Source: CAYUNT01 sp964446285
Lineage (GTDB): Bacteria > Sumerlaeota > Sumerlaeia > SLMS01 > CAYUNT01
DNA: 10,712 nucleotides
Direction of reading: 5' to 3'
Assembly: GCA_964446285.1 (NCBI GenBank)
Contig: CAYUNT010000162.1
Coordinates: 1 to 10,712 of the forward strand
Shown here: piece by piece, positions 6,747-10,712 of the stretch
How positions within the stretch are numbered: the stretch's first letter is position 1
Layout of the letters: every line of letters starts with the position of its first letter
Translations under genes and position numbers: made by a program
Notes under the pieces: model-generated
Database searches by the model: none
What the model saw: only the letters and a program-made list of their open reading frames with translations
Told to the model about the DNA's origin: nothing

Positions 6747-8620
6747 GACTTTTCTCGCTCGTGATTCACATGTTCCGAAGCGGAATCGGACGAAGGAAGG
6801 CCGGGCGAAGATGCTTCGGAAGATATTCCGGGCGTGAATCGGCGCGGAAGCCGGACGAGAAACCGCGCGCCTCCCGCGGCAGGGCATTCAAGCCGTATGG
6901 CGCCGCCGAGGAGGCGCAGGAGTTTGCGCGTCGAGGCCAGGCCGATGCCGAATCCGCTGCGCGTCTCGCCCGGGGCGCGATAAAATTCATCGAAAAGCCG
7001 GTCCTGGATTTCCGGCGCGATAGGAAGCCCGTCGTTCCAGATGGAAAAACGAATTTCTTCTTCGAACACCTCGATTTGCATCTCGATCGCTGAGGCCGCG
7101 TAGCTGATCGCGTTGTCGATGAGATTTTGAAATACACGGCCCAGCTGGACGGCGTCACTGGCTACGTGTATTGGCGGCAGGGCGCGCGCCTCGTCAATCG
7201 TGCGGCCCTGGATGCGAATGGCAAGTTCGGGCCGCTTTTCCGCCAGCAGGACTGTTAAATCTCGCAAATGCGCGAGAAGGTCGTAAGTTTCGAAGCGCAG
7301 GCTGATGCTTCCGCGGTCGAGTTGCTCGACTTCAAGCTGGCGCTGGACAATTTCCTGAAGGCGTTTGGCGGCGCTGAGGATATGATCGGCGCGCTGGTGG
7401 TCGCGCGGAGAAAGGCCGCCGCTTTCCGCGAGTTTCCCGGCGAATCCGGCGATGGCCGCGAGCGGCTTGATGATGTCGTGCATAATGAATCTGTAAAATT
7501 GTTCTTTTTCGCGCTGGGCCTCGCGCAGCCGGCTTTCGGCTTCTTTTTCTCGCGTGATGTCGCGGTAGATCGCCATGCACAACGGCGGTTCGCACTGCAA
7601 CTGCGCGAAACGCACCGAGACGATGCGCTCGCTGCCTCCGGGGCGGCGCACAACCTCCTCGCGCCCGGATGACGGTTCCGAACTGCTTAGATCGGGAGGG
7701 CCTCCTCCCCACAGCTCCGGCGTTTGCTTCAGCAGGTCGCCTGGCGAACGCCCGGTAAGTTCGACCATCGCCGGATTGCAAAAGCAAACGCGCCCTTCCG
7801 AGTCGAATGCCGCAACTCCGTCGGCCATATTCTTATATACGAGCGCATAGCGGCGCACTTCGGCTTCGAGGCGAAGGCGTTCGGTTTCGTCGCGCTGCAC
7901 GCCAACAAAGCCGATGACTTTTCCCAATGGATCGCGCACCGGCGCAATCGTGTCCATTGCGTGGTATAGCGTTCCGTCTTTTTTGCGGTTGATAAAATCC
8001 GTCCGCCAGACCTGGCCGGACGTCAGTTTTTCCCATCCACGCTGATAGAACTCGTGATCGTGTTTTCCACTTTTCAGCAATCGGGGCGTATGGCCGGCCG
8101 CCTCATTCCGGCCATAGCCCGTGATCTCCTCAAATGCTGGATTCACGTATTGAATCACGCCGCGGTCGTCGGTAAGGACCACAGCCTCCCCGACGGATTC
8201 CACGGCGGTTGCCAGCGTTCGCAGGCGCTGCTCGATGTGGCGCCGAAACGAAATGTCGCGCACAAGGTAAAAGTTCCCGGTGGCGGCACCATCCGAACCC
8301 GTCAAGGCGGCGGCGGCTGTTTCGCCCGGGAACACCTTTCCGCTTTTGGAACGATATTGAACAACGCTCGCCCGCGTTGGGTCTTGCGTGTCCACTTGCA
8401 CAGGACCGATCCGGCGGTCGAATTCCTCGCGGCAGACAATCAGCTGATCCAGGGGCAACCCCGCCAGTTCTTCGCGCGAATACTCGAAAACCGACGCCGC
8501 TGCCGGATTGGCCGCCTGGATGATTCCCTGTGGCGATACAATCAGCATGGCGGTGGAAGATTGCTCAAAGATGCAGCAATAGCGTTCCGCCGGACATGGC
8601 AACAATCTGGACAGCTCCAT
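6743..8620 (-). CDS. Cytoplasmic sensor histidine kinase with three PAS domains
   Basis: The product is 625 residues with no membrane segment or signal peptide, so it is a soluble kinase. Domains: PAS1 (about 13-125), PAS2 (about 136-250, ending in the PAC-like GFVGVQRDETER), PAS3 (about 258-355, ending AIYRDITREKEAE), a coiled linker, HisKA with phosphoacceptor H381 (MHDIIKPLAAI), and HATPase_c with N-box QNLIDNA (498-504), G1 box NDG (529-531) and G2 box GFGIGLAS (556-563). The catalytic core looks intact. The last codons overlap the start of the REC-Ser/Thr kinase gene by four bases (ATGA), which makes that protein its likely partner. The start is uncertain: ATG 8620 has GGAAG 8 bases upstream, while ATG 8635 has no visible ribosome site and would add five residues. 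PAS ligands are unknown; the signal may come from the globin and Roadblock proteins encoded upstream (inference). Confidence 0.93.
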   Translation of the reverse strand: MELSRLLPCPAERYCCIFEQSSTAMLIVSPQGIIQAANPAAASVFEYSREELAGLPLDQLIVCREEFDRRIGPVQVDTQDPTRASVVQYRSKSGKVFPGETAAAALTGSDGAATGNFYLVRDISFRRHIEQRLRTLATAVESVGEAVVLTDDRGVIQYVNPAFEEITGYGRNEAAGHTPRLLKSGKHDHEFYQRGWEKLTSGQVWRTDFINRKKDGTLYHAMDTIAPVRDPLGKVIGFVGVQRDETERLRLEAEVRRYALVYKNMADGVAAFDSEGRVCFCNPAMVELTGRSPGDLLKQTPELWGGGPPDLSSSEPSSGREEVVRRPGGSERIVSVRFAQLQCEPPLCMAIYRDITREKEAESRLREAQREKEQFYRFIMHDIIKPLAAIAGFAGKLAESGGLSPRDHQRADHILSAAKRLQEIVQRQLEVEQLDRGSISLRFETYDLLAHLRDLTVLLAEKRPELAIRIQGRTIDEARALPPIHVASDAVQLGRVFQNLIDNAISYAASAIEMQIEVFEEEIRFSIWNDGLPIAPEIQDRLFDEFYRAPGETRSGFGIGLASTRKLLRLLGGAIRLECPAAGGARFLVRLPRRFTPGISSEASSPGLPSSDSASEHVNHEREKS

Positions 8621-8686
8621 GTGCGATGCTTCCATCCCAATTGGATATGTGTTTTCGCTGCAAAAGTGGAATGGGGAAGGCGCGCG

Positions 8687-9061
8687 TTACAGAGAGGATT
8701 TCAGCGATTCGACGCCATCGCGCAGACCCATAAGCAGCATTCCCAGATTGGCCTTGGGGTTTGTGGTGATCACGAGCGCCGAGCCATTGGTTTCCGGAAT
8801 CTGCATAACAACCATGTAGCCCTTCGATCCGCGAATAATCACGTGCTCGAGATCGCCGTTGCCGAATGTGCCGTTGTTCTTGTTGCACAATCCGACGGTG
8901 GCCGCCGTGACGGCTGCCAGGCGCTCTTCCGGAATCCCTTTGCTGGACATGATCGAGGCGAGCATCAAGCCGTCGCGCGACACTACGCCGGCGTCCACGA
9001 TGTCGTCCGTGTCGTTCACGAAGTCCCGCAGTGCTTTTTCAACTTGTTCTCTTCTAGCCAT
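8687..9061 (-). CDS. Roadblock/LC7 domain protein (MglB-like)
   Basis: The product is 124 residues, almost exactly one Roadblock/LC7 domain. It starts with an amphipathic helix (REQVEKALRDFVND), then shows the family pattern: VVSRDGLMLAS at about 26-36, helix RLAAVTAATVGLC, a strand pair around HVIIRGSKGYMVVMQI (73-88), and a terminal segment with NPKANLGMLLMGLRDG. In MglB and related proteins this fold dimerises and binds small Ras-like GTPases or other partners. No GTPase gene is seen in this window. The ATG at 9061 has a strong AAGGAG at 9070-9075, 8 bases upstream. The gene sits 66 bases before the histidine kinase start on the same strand, as in conservon-type loci where a Roadblock protein accompanies a histidine kinase. 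It is the more typical of the two Roadblock proteins in the operon. Confidence 0.9.
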   Translation of the reverse strand: MARREQVEKALRDFVNDTDDIVDAGVVSRDGLMLASIMSSKGIPEERLAAVTAATVGLCNKNNGTFGNGDLEHVIIRGSKGYMVVMQIPETNGSALVITTNPKANLGMLLMGLRDGVESLKSSL

Positions 9062-9069
9062 GTGAATTG

Positions 9070-9075
9070 CTCCTT
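9070..9075 (-). promoter_or_regulatory. Strong ribosome binding site of the second Roadblock gene
   Basis: AAGGAG on minus, 8 bases before the ATG at 9061. It fixes that start. Confidence 0.7.
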
Positions 9076-9106
9076 CGAGGAATAAATTATGAGAATGGGG
9101 AACAGA

Positions 9107-9139
9107 GCGCAGTCCGGTCCGGGACGCGGCCCGGAGCGC
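9107..9139 (-). other. GC-rich hairpin in the operon between globin and Roadblock genes
   Basis: CCGGG (9119-9123) pairs with CCCGG (9130-9134) over a six-base loop, and GCGC at 9107-9110 can pair with GCGC at 9136-9139. The hairpin sits in the 126-base gap within the operon, about 45 bases upstream of the second Roadblock start. No T-run follows in either direction, so it is not a standard intrinsic terminator. It could stabilise or process the mRNA and set different levels of upstream and downstream genes. Confidence 0.3.
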
Positions 9140-9187
9140 GGCCTTGCTATAGGACTCTTTTATATTACGAATCTTGCATGGATGTGC

Positions 9188-9727
9188 CTAGCGGGCCTGC
9201 TTGATGAGGTTCTCGATCAGGATGCGGCTGATGCCGCTGCAATCGGCCATGCGGTCCAGGCGGTCTTCAGAATACGAGAGGTTGATAACGAGCATGTCGA
9301 GATCGAGAATTTTCAGGAGGCTGCGATAATAATCGCCCGCCAGTTTGCGGTCGGGCACTTCGGCGAGAATGGCCTCAAAACCGCGCGAGCGAATCACGTT
9401 CATGACGACCTCGCACCAGTAGGGATCCAGCCCCACGCGGACGTGCGCCATGCCGATGGCCCAGCGGCGGTTGAAATACTCTTCGTCGTAGCGGCCCTCA
9501 AACAGCTGGCCGAGCCACACGGCGTGAGTTCCCTTCAGGCGATCGATCTGCCCTTCGAGAAACTTGGCCGTAGCGGGGAATTTTCCCAGGGTCTCGTAGA
9601 ATTCGTCCGTGATGGCTTTCCCATACTTGGCCACGACCGGACCGAGCGCCTTGAGATTGCGCACGTCCTCGTCGTTGAAGTTCAGAAACTTCTTCATCTC
9701 AAGAAAGACTTCATACGTAGTGGGCAT
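9188..9727 (-). CDS. Stand-alone protoglobin / globin-sensor-domain protein
   Basis: The product is 179 residues, matching a single protoglobin domain as found at the N-terminus of globin-coupled sensors, but with no output domain attached. Family features: FLNFNDEDVRNLK (14-26), helix B with DEFYETL including the distal-pocket tyrosine Y44, LKGTHAVWL (64-72, T67 at the usual E-helix polar position), LFEGRYDEEYFNRR (75-88), and IGMAHVRVGLDPYW (91-104) containing the expected proximal haem ligand H95. The C-terminal helices run to the end. The family binds haem and O2, CO or NO. The ATG at 9727 has AAGGAG 7 bases upstream (9735-9740). It lies between two Roadblock genes in a signalling operon, so a role as a gas or redox sensor acting on them or on the histidine kinase by protein contact is the natural inference. 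Confidence 0.92.
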   Translation of the reverse strand: MPTTYEVFLEMKKFLNFNDEDVRNLKALGPVVAKYGKAITDEFYETLGKFPATAKFLEGQIDRLKGTHAVWLGQLFEGRYDEEYFNRRWAIGMAHVRVGLDPYWCEVVMNVIRSRGFEAILAEVPDRKLAGDYYRSLLKILDLDMLVINLSYSEDRLDRMADCSGISRILIENLIKQAR

Positions 9728-9734
9728 AATTCGG

Positions 9735-9740
9735 CTCCTT
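9735..9740 (-). promoter_or_regulatory. Strong ribosome binding site of the protoglobin gene
   Basis: AAGGAG on minus, 7 bases before the ATG at 9727. It fixes that start. Confidence 0.7.
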
Positions 9741-9812
9741 TTTCATGGAGTGAAGATGCGGGATGGTGGACCGTGGAGGGCCGTTTCCGCAAATTTGAAC
9801 AAGTCGGTGGAC

Positions 9813-10322
9813 TTACAGTCCTCCGCCTTCTTTGGCGTCCAGGATTGCGCGCAACTCCGCCCTGGCGGTTTCCATCGCCTCGAGGACAAGCGCCAGATTG
9901 CCGCGTTTGTTGATGTGCGCGCCGAGGATATACTTGGGCGGCACGGCCAGAATCACAATCTGACCTTCCGCGCCCTTGATGATGGAATAGTCAAACTCGC
10001 CGATATCGAAGGTTTTGCCATTGCGGCGGCAAATTTCGACCGTGGAGGCGCATAGCGGCGAAAGCCTTGCTTCCTCGTGGCCTTTGCGAGTGAGAGCGCA
10101 AAGCGTCAGACCGTCGCTCGTGGCGAGAAGAACGCTGCTCACCTGGCTTACGTTGCGCTTCAGTTGCTGCAAACGCTCGCGCAGCAAGGTTGTTTTGCGC
10201 CGCGGGCGGGCCGCCGCCAGAGGCGCCGCTGCTTCTTCCCTCTTCGGGTCGTTTGAGCCGCCGCCGGGAATGCCGGCGCCGCTGGGACTGGCATTTTGCA
10301 TTTCATCGGCAGTTGTGGACAC
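9813..10322 (-). CDS. Roadblock/LC7 domain protein with disordered N-terminus
   Basis: The product is 169 residues from the GTG at 10322. Residues 1-42 are low-complexity (Gly/Pro, then Ala/Pro/Arg rich) and probably disordered. Residues about 45-160 form a Roadblock/LC7 domain: helix LLRERLQQLKRNV, strand VSSVLLATSDGLTLCAL, helix LSPLCASTVEICRRNGKTF, strands FDYSIIKGAEGQIVILAVPPKYILGA (two beta strands), and a final helix NLALVLEAMETARAELRAIL. It diverges clearly from the second Roadblock protein of the operon, so a heterodimer or separate roles are possible. The GTG at 10322 is favoured by AAAGGGG 7 bases upstream (10330-10336). An upstream in-frame GTG at 10376 has no ribosome site and would add 18 residues; ATG at 10301 is a shorter option. 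It is the first gene of the block, downstream of a good promoter. Confidence 0.85.
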   Translation of the reverse strand: MSTTADEMQNASPSGAGIPGGGSNDPKREEAAAPLAAARPRRKTTLLRERLQQLKRNVSQVSSVLLATSDGLTLCALTRKGHEEARLSPLCASTVEICRRNGKTFDIGEFDYSIIKGAEGQIVILAVPPKYILGAHINKRGNLALVLEAMETARAELRAILDAKEGGGL

Positions 10323-10440
10323 AACAATACCCCTTTGCTTCGGAGGAAGGTCATTCGCTCCGATACGCTTGCGCACTTGACGAACAAAGATGCTAAATTG
10401 AACGCCCTCTCAAATTCCCAATCCCATGTTTCTAGGTGTT

Positions 10441-10469
10441 ATTTTATTCGCGTTTCCCGCGGCGGTCAA
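10441..10469 (-). promoter_or_regulatory. Sigma70-like promoter of the Roadblock-globin-kinase operon
   Basis: On minus the -35 box is TTGACC (10464-10469, five of six consensus bases), the spacer is exactly 17 bases, and the -10 box is TAAAAT (10441-10446, five of six). Transcription would start near 10434, leaving a leader of about 110 bases to GTG 10322 (about 58 to GTG 10376). The spacer contains the palindrome CCGCGG (10458-10463). No comparable promoter is visible inside the operon, which supports one five-gene transcript. Confidence 0.6.
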
Positions 10470-10712
10470 CCCCAATTGAGCGGTTTTGCGCATATACGGG
10501 TAATTTGTGGATTTCATTGGTTCCAACAAAGAAAAAGGCAAAATGGGAGTTGTGGGTTGTGAGAAAGAGTGGAGAGAAAGAAAGGCTGAGGAAAAAAGGG
10601 TAATAATGCCAGGACAATTCCGTAAATGCTTCTCACGGGTTTATAAGGGGATGCACGGGGCTTTGCATTTCAGCAACTCGTGAGCCTGTGCACAAGGCCT
10701 GAAGGGCTGAAA
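10470..10712. other. Right flank, non-coding
   Basis: I see no gene here. A nearly pure purine run on plus covers about 10559-10600. Close to the edge, the eight-base palindrome TGTGCACA (10687-10694) is flanked by GCC and GGC arms with one bulged A, and the edge ends with a short GCCTGAAGGGC dyad. These could belong to an upstream gene's terminator or to a dispersed repeat that continues outside the window. Confidence 0.35.

Noticed and set aside
6747..6887. Upstream extension of the REC-kinase frame by 47 codons
   Set aside because: It lies inside the 3' end of the histidine kinase gene and is Arg-rich; the receiver fold begins just after the ATG at 6746.
8054..9085. 343-codon open frame on plus across the histidine kinase and Roadblock starts
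   Set aside because: It spans two well-supported minus genes and the gap between them, and its product shows no family features.
9119..9134. Intrinsic terminator between the globin and second Roadblock genes
   Set aside because: The hairpin is there but no T-run follows it on either strand.

Overview
The window is about 57-60% GC and carries seven well-supported protein genes, with no tRNA, rRNA, CRISPR array or insertion sequence that I could see. The host cannot be named from the sequence. A MATE transporter of the kind common in Planctomycetota/Verrucomicrobiota/Lentisphaerota-like bacteria, a secreted GHL10-type glycosidase, an HGD-type bacterial Ser/Thr kinase and Roadblock/LC7 genes suggest a PVC-group or similar candidate-phylum Gram-negative bacterium. 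That assignment is inference.

Layout. Positions 191-2668 (minus) encode a secreted glycoside-hydrolase-like protein (GHL10/DUF187) with an N-terminal beta-sandwich-like part and a ThuA/GATase-like part. A gene-poor divergent spacer of about 890 bases follows (2669-3562). A MATE-family multidrug/sodium antiporter lies on plus (3563-5143). It ends only 22 bases from the end of a five-gene, same-strand block on minus that fills the rest of the window (10322 down to 5166).

The minus block, in transcription order, is: Roadblock/LC7 protein with a disordered N-terminus (10322-9813); stand-alone protoglobin, a haem globin sensor domain (9727-9188); canonical Roadblock/LC7 protein (9061-8687); soluble histidine kinase with three PAS domains (8620-6743); response-regulator receiver domain fused to a Ser/Thr protein kinase (6746-5166). 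The last two genes overlap as ATGA. A strong sigma70-like promoter (TTGACC, 17 bases, TAAAAT) lies just upstream of the first gene.

How they may work together. The five genes look like one signalling operon. A haem-based gas or redox sensor (protoglobin) and one or two Roadblock dimers would feed a cytoplasmic PAS histidine kinase, which phosphorylates the receiver of the REC-kinase fusion and so converts a His-Asp signal into Ser/Thr phosphorylation. No DNA-binding or cyclic-dinucleotide output domain and no MglA/Ras-like GTPase is encoded in the window. The set recalls actinobacterial conservons (histidine kinase, Roadblock, DUF742, GTPase) but has a globin and a REC-Ser/Thr kinase instead. 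This is the main candidate for an undescribed system here. The GHL10 and MATE genes appear functionally unrelated to it.
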